From Thalassococcus arenae (GTDB lineage Bacteria > Pseudomonadota > Alphaproteobacteria > Rhodobacterales > Rhodobacteraceae): a stretch of DNA of 64,000 bases. The stretch covers positions 124,001 to 188,000 of the forward strand of contig NZ_JAHRWL010000003.1 of the NCBI RefSeq assembly GCF_019104745.1. The letters are read 5' to 3'. Positions 34,311 through 43,068 of the stretch are shown here, piece after piece (position 1 is the stretch's first letter; each line of letters opens with the position of its first letter). The position numbers and the translations under genes are program-made. The notes beneath the pieces were generated by a model. It was given only the letters and a program-made list of their open reading frames with translations, was not told the DNA's origin and ran no database searches.

Positions 34311-35957
34311 GTGAACATCCTTTTCGTCATGTATGACCAATTGCGCTTTGACTACCTGTCCTGCGCCGGGCATCCGCATCTGCAGACACCGAATTTCGAC
34401 CGGGTCGCGGCGATGGGCGTGCGGTTCACAAACGCCTATGTCCAATCGCCGATCTGCGGCGCCAGCCGGATGAGTTTCTATACCGGGCGTTACTGCGCCT
34501 CGCACGGGGCGCAGTGGAACGGCTTTCCCCTGCGCGTGGGCGAGATGACGCTGGGCGATCATCTGCGCCCCTTGGGCATGGGCTGCCACCTGATCGGCAA
34601 GACCCACATGAAGGCGGATGCCGCCGGAATGGCCCGGCTGGGGCTGAGCCCCGACAGCGTGATCTGCGCGCGACAGGCGGAATGCGGGTTCGACCCCTGG
34701 GTGCGCGACGACGGGCTGTGGGGCCAAGGTCCGGACGGTTTTTATGACGACCGGCGTTCGCCTTACAACGAATACCTCAAGTCTCGCGGATACGCGTCGG
34801 ACAACCCCTGGGCGGATTTCGCGAATGCAGGGGTGGATGCGGATGGCGACATCGCGTCGGGTTGGATGTTCGACAATGCCGACAAGCCCGCCAATATCGC
34901 CGAACCCGACAGCGAAACGCCCTGGCTGACGCGGCGAGCGATCGACTTTGTCGATCAGGCCGACGCGCCGTGGCTGGCGCATCTGAGCTATATCAAGCCG
35001 CACTGGCCCTACATCGTGCCCGCCCCCTATCACGCGATGTACGGCCCCCGACACGTGCCGCCTGCCAACCGGCACCCGGTGGAACGGCGCGATCCGCACC
35101 CGGTCTACGGCGCCTACATGGCCGGGCGCGTCGCGCGGGCGTTCCAGCGCGACGACGTGCGCGCCAAGGTGATCCCGGCCTATATGGGCCTGGTCAAGCA
35201 ATGCGACGACCAGCTGGGCGTTCTGCTGGACCACCTGGAAACGACGGGCCGGATGGCCGACACCATGATCGTGCTGACCTCGGATCACGGCGATTACCTG
35301 GGCGACCACTGGCTGGGGGAAAAGGATCTGTTCCACGAACCCAGCGTCAAGATCCCGCTGATCGTCTACGATCCGCGCCCGCAGGCCGACGCCACGCGCG
35401 GCACGACCTGCGACGCGCTGGTCGAAGCGATCGACCTCGCGCCGACTTTTGTCGAGGCGGCAGGCGGCACCGTGCCCGACCACATCCTGGAAGGCCGGTC
35501 GCTGCTGCCCTGGCTGCACGGCGAAACGCCGGATTGGCGCGATTTCGTCGTCAGCGAATACGACTACTCCGCCACCCCGCATTGCGAGACCCTGGGCCTT
35601 GCTCCGCGCGATGCGCGTCTGTTCATGGTCTTCGACGGCCGGTTCAAGCTGATCCATGCCGAAGGCGGCTTTCGCCCCATGCTGTTCGACCTGGAAACCG
35701 ATCCGCGGGAATTCCACGACCTTGCGAAATCCGGCGGCCACGCGGCCGAGATCGCCCGGCTTTACGAGATGCTCGCCCGTTGGGGCCGGCGCCTGGCGCA
35801 GCGCGTGACGCGGTCGGATGCCGAAATCGTCGCCGGCCGCGGCCGGTCGGCCCGCAAGGGCATCCTGCCCTTTCTGGTGGATGGCACCGAGGTGCCGGCG
35901 GACCTGACCGCGCGCTACCGCGGCAAGGCCCCCGTCCGACCCGACGAGCCGGACTAG
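34311..35957 (+). CDS. Sulfatase / phosphonate monoester hydrolase superfamily enzyme
   Basis: A 548-residue alkaline-phosphatase-fold hydrolase: metal-binding Asp9-Gln10 at the start, nucleophile region Cys49-Gly-Ala-Ser-Arg53 followed by Tyr-Thr-Gly-Arg, and Ser-Asp-His-Gly-Asp-Tyr-Leu-Gly-Asp-His near the middle. The usual formylglycine signature Cys-x-Pro-x-Arg has alanine instead of proline. It could cleave sulfate esters (such as choline sulfate) or phosphonate/phosphate diesters. No signal peptide is seen, so it acts in the cytosol on an imported ester. The start is GTG at 34311 behind AAGGA. It is followed by a betaine-type ABC transporter. Confidence 0.82.
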   Translation: MNILFVMYDQLRFDYLSCAGHPHLQTPNFDRVAAMGVRFTNAYVQSPICGASRMSFYTGRYCASHGAQWNGFPLRVGEMTLGDHLRPLGMGCHLIGKTHMKADAAGMARLGLSPDSVICARQAECGFDPWVRDDGLWGQGPDGFYDDRRSPYNEYLKSRGYASDNPWADFANAGVDADGDIASGWMFDNADKPANIAEPDSETPWLTRRAIDFVDQADAPWLAHLSYIKPHWPYIVPAPYHAMYGPRHVPPANRHPVERRDPHPVYGAYMAGRVARAFQRDDVRAKVIPAYMGLVKQCDDQLGVLLDHLETTGRMADTMIVLTSDHGDYLGDHWLGEKDLFHEPSVKIPLIVYDPRPQADATRGTTCDALVEAIDLAPTFVEAAGGTVPDHILEGRSLLPWLHGETPDWRDFVVSEYDYSATPHCETLGLAPRDARLFMVFDGRFKLIHAEGGFRPMLFDLETDPREFHDLAKSGGHAAEIARLYEMLARWGRRLAQRVTRSDAEIVAGRGRSARKGILPFLVDGTEVPADLTARYRGKAPVRPDEPD

Positions 35958-35983
35958 CCATGCGGACCCCGCAAAAACGACTT

Positions 35984-36001
35984 GCCCTTGCAGCCAAGGG
36001 C
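35984..36001 (+). other. Hairpin between sulfatase-like gene and ABC binding protein gene
   Basis: GCCCTTG (35984-35990), CAGC loop, CAAGGGC (35995-36001). No T-run follows, so it may be an RNA-stabilising or attenuating hairpin rather than a terminator. Confidence 0.4.
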
Positions 36002-36085
36002 TGCGCGAAATGAGAGTGGAAAAGCCCGGGACAACGAACCCAAGGGCAACGTAGACGGGCCGCTGCGCCCGCACCAACAGGGAGA

Positions 36086-37042
36086 ATGACCATGACCAGA
36101 ACCGTTGCGACGCTGGCCGCTCTGCTGACCGCCGGGGCGGTGCAGGCGGCCGATATGGGCGCACAGGACGAGCCCATCAAGCTGGCGATCAACGAATGGA
36201 CCGGCCAGCATGTCACCACCCATGTGGCGGGCGAGATGCTGAGGGCCGCGGGCTACCAGGTGGAATACGTCACCGCGGGCATGATGAACCAGTTCCAGGC
36301 GCTCGCCGATGGCGATATTCACGCCACGCTGGAAATCTGGTCGTCCAACGTGTCGGACGAATACGCCAAGAAGATCGCCGAAGGCACGGTGACCGAGATC
36401 GGCGACCTGGGCCTGAACGCCAAGGAAGGCATCGCCTATCCCGCCCACGTGGCCGAGCTGTGCCCCGGCCTGCCCGCCTGGGAAGCGCTGAACGATTGCG
36501 CCATGCAATTCGCCACCGCCGAAACCCTGCCGATGGGCCGGCTGGTGGATTACCCCGCCGATTGGGGCACGCCGGGTGCGGATCGGATGACCGGCCTCGC
36601 CCTGCCCTTCAAGGCGGTGCCCGCGGGCTCCGAAGGCGCGCTTATCGCCGAATTGCGCGCCTCGACGGAACGCAAGTCGCCGCTGCTCATCACCTTCTGG
36701 CAGCCGCATTGGGCGATGTCGGCCTATGACGTGAAATTCGTGGACCTGCCGGTCGGCAACGAGGATTGCTTCAACGATCCGGCCTGGGGCCCGAACCCCA
36801 ACGCGGTCAACGATTGCGATTTCGCCCCCTCGCGCATCTTCAAGGCCAGTTGGTCGGGCTTTGCCAAGAAATGGCCCGCGGCGGCGGAAATCCTGTCGAA
36901 CTACACGCTGGCGGTGGAAGACCAGCAGCCGATGATGGGCGCGATCGACGTCGATGGCGGCAAGGTCGAGCAAGTGGTTGCCGAATGGATGGACGCCAAC
37001 GAAGCCAAGTGGAAGCCGGTGGTCGACGCCGCGCTGAACTGA
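36086..37042 (+). CDS. Glycine betaine-type ABC transporter substrate-binding protein
   Basis: A 318-residue periplasmic protein of the OpuAC/ProX type with a signal peptide ending Val-Gln-Ala-Ala. The mature start Ile-Lys-Leu-Ala-Ile-Asn-Glu-Trp-Thr-Gly, and several Trp residues, fit the aromatic box that holds quaternary ammonium groups. Several Cys residues in the C-terminal half could form disulfides. Two ATGs are possible (36086 and 36092); GGGAGA fits the second slightly better. It is followed after 4 nt by the ATPase gene, so the transporter is one operon. Probable ligand: a betaine or another methylated amine used by the adjacent MttB operon. Confidence 0.9.
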   Translation: MTMTRTVATLAALLTAGAVQAADMGAQDEPIKLAINEWTGQHVTTHVAGEMLRAAGYQVEYVTAGMMNQFQALADGDIHATLEIWSSNVSDEYAKKIAEGTVTEIGDLGLNAKEGIAYPAHVAELCPGLPAWEALNDCAMQFATAETLPMGRLVDYPADWGTPGADRMTGLALPFKAVPAGSEGALIAELRASTERKSPLLITFWQPHWAMSAYDVKFVDLPVGNEDCFNDPAWGPNPNAVNDCDFAPSRIFKASWSGFAKKWPAAAEILSNYTLAVEDQQPMMGAIDVDGGKVEQVVAEWMDANEAKWKPVVDAALN

Positions 37043-37046
37043 CGCT

Positions 37047-38090
37047 GTGACCGCACGCCCCGCCATATCCGTCGAAGGCCTGTGGCAGGTCTTCGGCGAC
37101 GGTGCCGCGTCCGCCTACCAGCGGGCGCGGGACGGCGGGGGCGATGCCGCGCAGATCGCCGCGCGGCTGGCCGACCAGGGCCTGATACCGGCGGTGCGCG
37201 ACGCCACCTTCGATGTCGCACCGGGCGAGTTGTTCGTCATCATGGGCCTGTCGGGATCGGGCAAGTCGACGCTGATCCGCGGCATCTCGCGGCTGGTGGA
37301 GCCGACCGCGGGAAAGGTGGCGATCGAGGGCGAGGATATCCTGGCTGCGTCCAGGGCGCGGATGACCGAATTGCGCCGGTCGCGCATCGGCATGGTGTTC
37401 CAGCATTTCGGCCTGTTCCCGCATCTGTCGGTCATCGACAACGTGGCCTTTCCGTTGCGCGTGGGCGGCATGGGCCGCAAGGCGCGCCACGACAAGGTGC
37501 GCCCGATCATCGAAATGGTGGGCCTCAAGGGGCGCGAGACCGCCTATCCGCGCGAGCTGTCGGGCGGCCAGCGCCAGCGCGTCGGCATCGCGCGGTCGCT
37601 GGCGGGCGATTGCAGCGTCTGGTTCCTGGACGAACCGTTCTCGGCGCTCGATCCGCTGATCCGAAGGCAATTGCAGGATGAATTCCTGGACATCCGCAAG
37701 CGGCTGAACACCACGATCGTCTTCATCACCCACGACATCACCGAGGCACTGAAACTGGCCGACCGCATCGCCATCATGCGCGACGGCGCCATCGTGCAGA
37801 TCGGCACCCCGGCCGAAATCGTGCTGCAACCGGTCGACGCCTATGTCCGAGAGTTTTCCCGCGACGTGGCGCGCGGGCGCCACGCCAAGGTGGCGTCGGT
37901 CATGCGACCCGCAGGTGACGAGATCGGCCCCGACGATCCCGGCCTGCGGCCCGGCATGACGCTGGAGGACGCGCTTGGCGCTTGCATGTCGCTGTACCAG
38001 CCGGTGCCGGTGCGCGATGCCGACGGCACGTTGCTGGGCGCGGTGCATCCGCAAGACCTGGCCGCCGCGCTGCAGGTCGAAAAGACATGA
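37047..38090 (+). CDS. proV: Glycine betaine/proline-type ABC transporter ATP-binding protein
   Basis: A 347-residue ABC ATPase of the ProV/OpuAA type: Walker A Gly-Leu-Ser-Gly-Ser-Gly-Lys-Ser-Thr, signature Leu-Ser-Gly-Gly-Gln-Arg-Gln-Arg, Walker B Val-Trp-Phe-Leu-Asp-Glu-Pro, plus a short C-terminal region after the ATPase core, shorter than the two CBS domains of typical ProV. The GTG start is 4 nt after the binding-protein stop. Its stop overlaps the permease ATG (ATGA). Confidence 0.9.
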   Translation: MTARPAISVEGLWQVFGDGAASAYQRARDGGGDAAQIAARLADQGLIPAVRDATFDVAPGELFVIMGLSGSGKSTLIRGISRLVEPTAGKVAIEGEDILAASRARMTELRRSRIGMVFQHFGLFPHLSVIDNVAFPLRVGGMGRKARHDKVRPIIEMVGLKGRETAYPRELSGGQRQRVGIARSLAGDCSVWFLDEPFSALDPLIRRQLQDEFLDIRKRLNTTIVFITHDITEALKLADRIAIMRDGAIVQIGTPAEIVLQPVDAYVREFSRDVARGRHAKVASVMRPAGDEIGPDDPGLRPGMTLEDALGACMSLYQPVPVRDADGTLLGAVHPQDLAAALQVEKT

Positions 38091-40129
38091 CCCTGCCGGA
38101 TTGGGCGCGGGGGGGAACCGGCGCGGCACTGGTGGTGATGCTGACGGGCGCCCTGTGCCTGGCGTTGCAGCCGACGGCACCCTGGCTGATCGCTTTCCCG
38201 GCGGGATGGACCTTGCCCGCGACGCAATGGGTGGGGGCGGCGCTCGACGTGTTCCTGAACGCGATCAAGCCGGCTATGCGGGTTTTCTCGGCGCTACTGG
38301 CCTATCCGATGGGTTGGGCCAACGCGGTCCTGGCGGGACTGCCATGGCCTGTCATCATCGGCGGTGTTACCGCCATCGGCTGGCATATCGGCGGCCGGCG
38401 CATGGCGGCGCTTGGTGCCGGGGGCTTCGGTTTCGTGCTGCTGTCGGGCTACTGGGTGCAAAGCATGAACACGCTGGCGCTGGTCGCGGTTTCGGTGCCG
38501 CTGGCGGTGCTGGCGGGCGGCGCGATGGGCGTGCTCGCCAATGAACTGCCGCGGCTGCGCGCGGCGCTGATCGCGGTTCTGGACGCGATGCAGACGATCC
38601 CCACCTTCGCCTACCTGACGCCGCTGCTGCTGCTGTTCGGATTCGGTCCGGTTGTGGGCCTGATCGCCTCGGCGATCTACGCGGCCCCGCCGATGGCGCG
38701 CAACGTGATCCTGGGTCTCGAACGGGTCGAACCGGATGTCAAGGAAGCCGCGGTGATGTCCGGCGCGAACCGACTGCAGCAGCTGTTCCTGGTGGAAATC
38801 CCCGCCGCCGGTCAGCAGATCATGGTGGGCGTGAACCAGTGCCTGATGGCGTCGCTGTCGATGGTGATCATCGCCTCGGTCATCGGCGGGTTCAACGATA
38901 TCGGCTGGGAGGTGCTGCTGACCATGCGCAAGGCGCTGTTCGGACAGGCCTTTCTGGCCGGGCTGGTGATCGTCGTCTTCGCCGTCGTGATCGACCGGAT
39001 GTCGGCGGCGCTGGCGCTGGAGCGGCAGCGCCAAGATCCGCGCGTCAGCCTGGGCTTGCTGGGGCTGGGCATCGCCATCGGGCTTGGGTTGCTGGTCAGC
39101 GGACACGGCACTGCGCCGGCGGGGGTGTTCGCCGGCACGGCGGAAGCGGTCGACAGCGCCCTGGGCGATTTCACCGCCCGCCACGGCGAGGCGCTGAACG
39201 CGGCCAAGACCAACGCCATGTTCTACGGATTGCTGCCGCTTCGGATCGGGCTGGACGAGGCTGTCCTGCCGTTTACCTGGGGTTTTCAATGGACCCAGGC
39301 GATGAGCCTGTGGCTGTTCGCGCTGGCCGCCTTTGCCGGGCTGGCGCTGGCGATGACGGGCCGGGCGCTGGCCGGGACCGTGCTGGTGATCGTATCGGGT
39401 ATTCTGGAGACGGGCATCGCGCAACTGCCCTGGCCTTTCGTGCTGGTCGGCGTCGCGGCCCTGGCCTGGCAGGCACAGGGTCCGCGGCTGGCCGCGCTTT
39501 GCGTGGTCCTGCTGGGCACGATCCTGGTTTCGGGCCTGTGGGATCGCGCGCTGTTGTCGCTGTATCTTTCCGGTGCCTCGGTGGCGGCCTGTGCGCTGGT
39601 GGGTGGTGGGCTGGGATTGCTGGCGGCGGTGTCGGAGATCGCGTGGCGCGTCCTGCGCCCGATCTGCGACATGCTGCAGACGATCCCGCTGTTCGTCTTC
39701 CTGATCCCGGTTCTGATGTTCTTCCAGATCGGCGAATTCAGCGCTTTCCTGGCGATCTGCGCCTATGCGGTTGTGCCGATGATCCGCTACACCCGGCATG
39801 GGCTGGTTTCGACCCCGCCCGACATGATCGAGGCCGCGACCGCCAGCGGCGCCACCACCTGGCAGACCCTGCGCGACGTGCGCCTGCCCTATGCCGCGCC
39901 GTCGATCCTGCTGGGGCTGAACCAGACGATCCTCTACGCCTTTGCCATGCTGGTGATCGCCGCGCTGATCGGCACGACCGACCTGGGCCAGTCGATCTTT
40001 CTGGCGCTCGGTCAGGCCGATGTCGGGCTGGGGGTCAGCGCCGGGGCGGCCATGGCGATACTGGCCTTCATCGCCGACCGTCTGGTGCAGGGTTTCGCCG
40101 AGGAACGGCGCCGCGCGCTCGGGCTTTGA
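38087..40129 (+). CDS. proW: Double-length betaine-type ABC transporter permease
   Basis: A 680-residue permease that contains two consecutive BPD_transp_1 domains. The EAA-loop segments recur in the two halves: Asp-Ala-Met-Gln-Thr-Ile-Pro in the first and Asp-Met-Leu-Gln-Thr-Ile-Pro in the second, each followed by Glu-Ala-Ala. A normal ProW is about 350 residues and works as a homodimer; here both halves are in one chain. Start ATG 38087 overlaps the ATPase stop. Its stop is 7 nt from the convergent iclR gene. Confidence 0.9.
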   Translation: MTLPDWARGGTGAALVVMLTGALCLALQPTAPWLIAFPAGWTLPATQWVGAALDVFLNAIKPAMRVFSALLAYPMGWANAVLAGLPWPVIIGGVTAIGWHIGGRRMAALGAGGFGFVLLSGYWVQSMNTLALVAVSVPLAVLAGGAMGVLANELPRLRAALIAVLDAMQTIPTFAYLTPLLLLFGFGPVVGLIASAIYAAPPMARNVILGLERVEPDVKEAAVMSGANRLQQLFLVEIPAAGQQIMVGVNQCLMASLSMVIIASVIGGFNDIGWEVLLTMRKALFGQAFLAGLVIVVFAVVIDRMSAALALERQRQDPRVSLGLLGLGIAIGLGLLVSGHGTAPAGVFAGTAEAVDSALGDFTARHGEALNAAKTNAMFYGLLPLRIGLDEAVLPFTWGFQWTQAMSLWLFALAAFAGLALAMTGRALAGTVLVIVSGILETGIAQLPWPFVLVGVAALAWQAQGPRLAALCVVLLGTILVSGLWDRALLSLYLSGASVAACALVGGGLGLLAAVSEIAWRVLRPICDMLQTIPLFVFLIPVLMFFQIGEFSAFLAICAYAVVPMIRYTRHGLVSTPPDMIEAATASGATTWQTLRDVRLPYAAPSILLGLNQTILYAFAMLVIAALIGTTDLGQSIFLALGQADVGLGVSAGAAMAILAFIADRLVQGFAEERRRALGL

Positions 40130-40136
40130 TGCTTGC

Positions 40137-40916
40137 TTAGGTCGCGGCCAGATCCGAAAGCTTGCCCGCCGCCCGTTGCAGGATGGGCAGAAAGCCCTTC
40201 AGGCTTTCGATCGTGTGCCGCTGCATCGGCGCGTGGATCGACAAGGTGGTCAGCAGGCGTTTCTCTGTGTCGCAGATCGGCACGGCGATCGCTGCCATGC
40301 CTTCCATGAATTCCTCGTTGTCGGTGGAATAGCCCCTGCTGCGCGTTGCGGCCAGTTCGTCACGCAAGATGGCCGGATCGGTCAGCGTCTTGTCGGTCTG
40401 CGGTTCGAGCACCGCCGAGGCCAGCAGGCGTTCCAGCTTGTCCGACCGCAGCGACGACAGATACATCTTGCCGCTCGCGGTGCAATGAAACGGCACCTGC
40501 GTGCCCGCGGGCAGTTGGATACGCAGCGGCCAATGGGTTTCCACCCGGTCGAGATAAACCATCCCGTGGCGCCCGGGCGCGGCCAGATTGCAGGTTTCGC
40601 CCACCTCTTCGGCCAGCGCCTTCATGATGATCAGCCGTTCGGTGCGGATGCGTTGCGACGACAGCGTGTTGGCCGCCAGCTTGCGCAACCGCCGCCCGGG
40701 TCCAAAGGACCGCCCGTCGACATCGCGCTGGAGATAGCCTTCGTCCTCGGCAGTGGCCAGAAGTCGGTGCACCGTCGGCTTGGGCAGGCCGAGCAGGTCG
40801 GCCAGGACGGCCGGCGCCACAGGCACGCCCTGCCGCGCCACCTCTTCGAGGATCACCAGCAGGCGCAAGTTGGTCGGGATCTGCCCCTTGCCGTCTGCCG
40901 GTTGATCGTCTGGCAT
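40137..40916 (-). CDS. IclR-family transcriptional regulator
   Basis: A 259-residue IclR regulator: winged helix-turn-helix about residues 15-75 (Leu-Ala-Asp-Leu-Leu-Gly-Leu-Pro-Lys-Pro-Thr-Val-His-Arg-Leu-Leu) and an effector-binding domain with Cys-Thr-Ala-Ser-Gly-Lys-Met. It is the downstream neighbour of the DctM gene in the same direction, and probably regulates the TRAP operon and the divergent GMC gene through the palindromes at 44324-44384. Confidence 0.9.
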   Translation of the reverse strand: MPDDQPADGKGQIPTNLRLLVILEEVARQGVPVAPAVLADLLGLPKPTVHRLLATAEDEGYLQRDVDGRSFGPGRRLRKLAANTLSSQRIRTERLIIMKALAEEVGETCNLAAPGRHGMVYLDRVETHWPLRIQLPAGTQVPFHCTASGKMYLSSLRSDKLERLLASAVLEPQTDKTLTDPAILRDELAATRSRGYSTDNEEFMEGMAAIAVPICDTEKRLLTTLSIHAPMQRHTIESLKGFLPILQRAAGKLSDLAAT

Positions 40917-40925
40917 GTGCGCATC

Positions 40926-42284
40926 CTATCGGTTCGGCAACAGCGCCAGGGCCAGTTGCGGGGTCAGCGCCACCAGGATCCAGACACCGATGAGCGCGAC
41001 AAGGTAGGGCACCGTGTAGCGCAGCAGCCGGAAATACGGAACACCGGTCACACCGGATGCGACATAGAGGTTCAGACCGTAGGGCGGCGTGATGAAGCCG
41101 ATGGATGCGCCCACCAGGAAGATCACCGAAAAGTGGATCGGATCGACGCCGACGCTGGCCGCGATGGGGGCCAGGATCGGCGCCAGGATGATCGTCACCG
41201 GCAGCGATTCCAGGATCATGCCGGAAAAGAACACGATGACCATCGCGGTGAACAGCACGGCATAGTAGCCGCCCATCGAGGTCACGAAATCACCGATCAC
41301 CTGCTGCGCGCCCAGCAGCGACAGGATCTGCTGCATCACCACCGAAACCGCGATCAGCGGCGCCAGGATTCCGGTGATCTCGGCAGACCGCATCGTGATG
41401 CCGGGTATCTGGCGCAGGGTAAAGCCTTCGACAACCAGTTGCTGGGCATAGCTTTTCTCGTTCCAGGGCTTGTTCTGGTCGAGCTTGAAGAAATGGGTCA
41501 CGAAATGCGACAGCAGGCCCGCGATGATGCAGAATCCCACGGTCACGCCGGCGGCCTCGGTGGGGGAAAACTTGCCGGTGTAGATGCCCCACAGCACCAG
41601 GCCGATGGCGAAAAAGCCCAGCCAGGCACCGAAGGCGGTCTTGAGCACCCGGTTCAGTTGCAGCGGGATCAGGATGCCCCAGCCGTTCAGGCGGCAGACG
41701 ATCCAGCACGCGACCTGCATGCCGATCACCATCAGCGCGCCGGGTATGATGCCCGCGACGAACAGATCGGAAATCGGCAGGTTCATCAGAAAGCCGTAGA
41801 CGATGAAGATGATCGAGGGCGGAATGATGATGCCGACGGTGCCGCCCGCCGCAGCGGTCGCGGCGGAAAAGCGTTCGTCGTAGTTGCCCTTGACCATCTC
41901 GGGATGCAGCATCGAACCGATCGTCGCCGTGGTGGCCGAGTTCGACCCCGAGATCGCCGCGAACAGCCCGCAGGCCCCGAGGCTGGCCATCGCCAGGCCG
42001 CCGCGCAGCCAGCCCAGGCAGGCATAGGCGAAATCCGACAGTCGCCGCGCGATCCCGGACTTGTTGATCAGGTCCCCGGTCAGGATGAACAGCGGCATCG
42101 CCAGCAGGGCAAAGCCCTTGTTGAAGACGTTGAGCAGTTCGGCGCCCATGTTGTCGAGCGTCAGCCCCAACACGAAGGAACAACCGATCACCCAATAGGC
42201 AATGACCAGGAACACCGGCACGCCCAGCATGAACAAAAAGGTGACGCCGACCGAGATCAGCGTGATGAGCGTTCCATCGGCCAT
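40926..42284 (-). CDS. dctM: TRAP transporter large permease (DctM type)
   Basis: A 452-residue membrane protein with about 12 helices, the large subunit of a tripartite TRAP transporter. Motifs such as Ile-Ser-Gly-Ser-Asn-Ser-Ala-Thr-Thr-Ala and Gly-Gly-Thr-Val-Gly-Ile-Ile-Ile-Pro-Pro-Ser are diagnostic. Its ATG touches the dctQ stop and it ends 9 nt before the iclR start. The substrate of the system is unknown; the neighbouring oxidoreductase suggests an alcohol or an oxidisable organic acid. Confidence 0.95.
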   Translation of the reverse strand: MADGTLITLISVGVTFLFMLGVPVFLVIAYWVIGCSFVLGLTLDNMGAELLNVFNKGFALLAMPLFILTGDLINKSGIARRLSDFAYACLGWLRGGLAMASLGACGLFAAISGSNSATTATIGSMLHPEMVKGNYDERFSAATAAAGGTVGIIIPPSIIFIVYGFLMNLPISDLFVAGIIPGALMVIGMQVACWIVCRLNGWGILIPLQLNRVLKTAFGAWLGFFAIGLVLWGIYTGKFSPTEAAGVTVGFCIIAGLLSHFVTHFFKLDQNKPWNEKSYAQQLVVEGFTLRQIPGITMRSAEITGILAPLIAVSVVMQQILSLLGAQQVIGDFVTSMGGYYAVLFTAMVIVFFSGMILESLPVTIILAPILAPIAASVGVDPIHFSVIFLVGASIGFITPPYGLNLYVASGVTGVPYFRLLRYTVPYLVALIGVWILVALTPQLALALLPNR

Positions 42285-42952
42285 CAGTTGTCACCCCCGA
42301 TGACCGCCTGCCGGATCAGCGGCTGACCGCTGCGGTAATTGCGGATATCGTCCTGAAAATTCTCGATGGCGCGCGCCGACATCAGGATGCCGGCAAGCGG
42401 CACGGTCAGCAGGAACCACCATTGCATCGTGTTGTCCGTGCCCAGAACGATCTGGAAATTCGACGCCGACAGCGCGGTCAGACGGCTGGTGGTGACCAGC
42501 AGGATCAACGCGAACCCCATCCACAGCACGAAATCCAGCGCCAGACAGGCCATTTGCGCCGGCCTGGGCATCGACGTGCGGAACTCCGAAAACGACAGAT
42601 GGGTTCGGACCCGGATGTTATAAGCCGCGCCGAACCACGCCATGATCATGAACAGCAAAGGCGGCACGGTGGTGGACCACGAGCTCATGTCCTGAAAGAT
42701 GAAGCGGTTGATCACGCCCCGGAAGATGATGAAGGCCATGGCCAGATACATCGTCACCATCACCGTGCGCTCGAAATAGCGTTCGAACAGCGGGACATGG
42801 CGGTACAGCGCCGCCACCAGGTAGCCACCGATCAGCAGCACGACGATCCCCAGCACCCAGGCGGCGTCGCTGCGCAGGGCGTTGCGGATGGTAAAGCTTT
42901 CCATGGACAAAAGCGCCGAAACGATCGCGCCGACCTCGGACATCACGGACAT
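42284..42952 (-). CDS. dctQ: TRAP transporter small permease (DctQ type)
   Basis: A 222-residue, four-helix small TRAP subunit, with an N-terminal extension of about 45 residues. Start 42952 follows a strong GGGAGGAGAGGG site; the frame is open 66 nt further up without a site. It lies between the binding-protein gene (116 bp upstream, with a hairpin in between) and dctM. Confidence 0.92.
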   Translation of the reverse strand: MSVMSEVGAIVSALLSMESFTIRNALRSDAAWVLGIVVLLIGGYLVAALYRHVPLFERYFERTVMVTMYLAMAFIIFRGVINRFIFQDMSSWSTTVPPLLFMIMAWFGAAYNIRVRTHLSFSEFRTSMPRPAQMACLALDFVLWMGFALILLVTTSRLTALSASNFQIVLGTDNTMQWWFLLTVPLAGILMSARAIENFQDDIRNYRSGQPLIRQAVIGGDN

Positions 42953-43021
42953 GTCCCTCTCCTCCCAGTCTCCGACCTGTGTATCCACCGCTGTTGACCG
43001 CGGCTTTGGCGGATACAAAAC

Positions 43022-43048
43022 GACCGGCCCCCGTCGGGGGGACCGGTC
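43022..43048 (-). terminator. Hairpin between dctP and dctQ, probable attenuator
   Basis: GACCGG-CCCCC, GTC loop, GGGGG-GA-CCGGTC: a long GC stem with one mismatch between the binding-protein gene and the permease genes. Such hairpins often keep the binding protein more abundant than the membrane subunits. The T-run is poor on both strands. Confidence 0.5.
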
Positions 43049-43068
43049 TTGACCTTAGCGGGCAAAAA

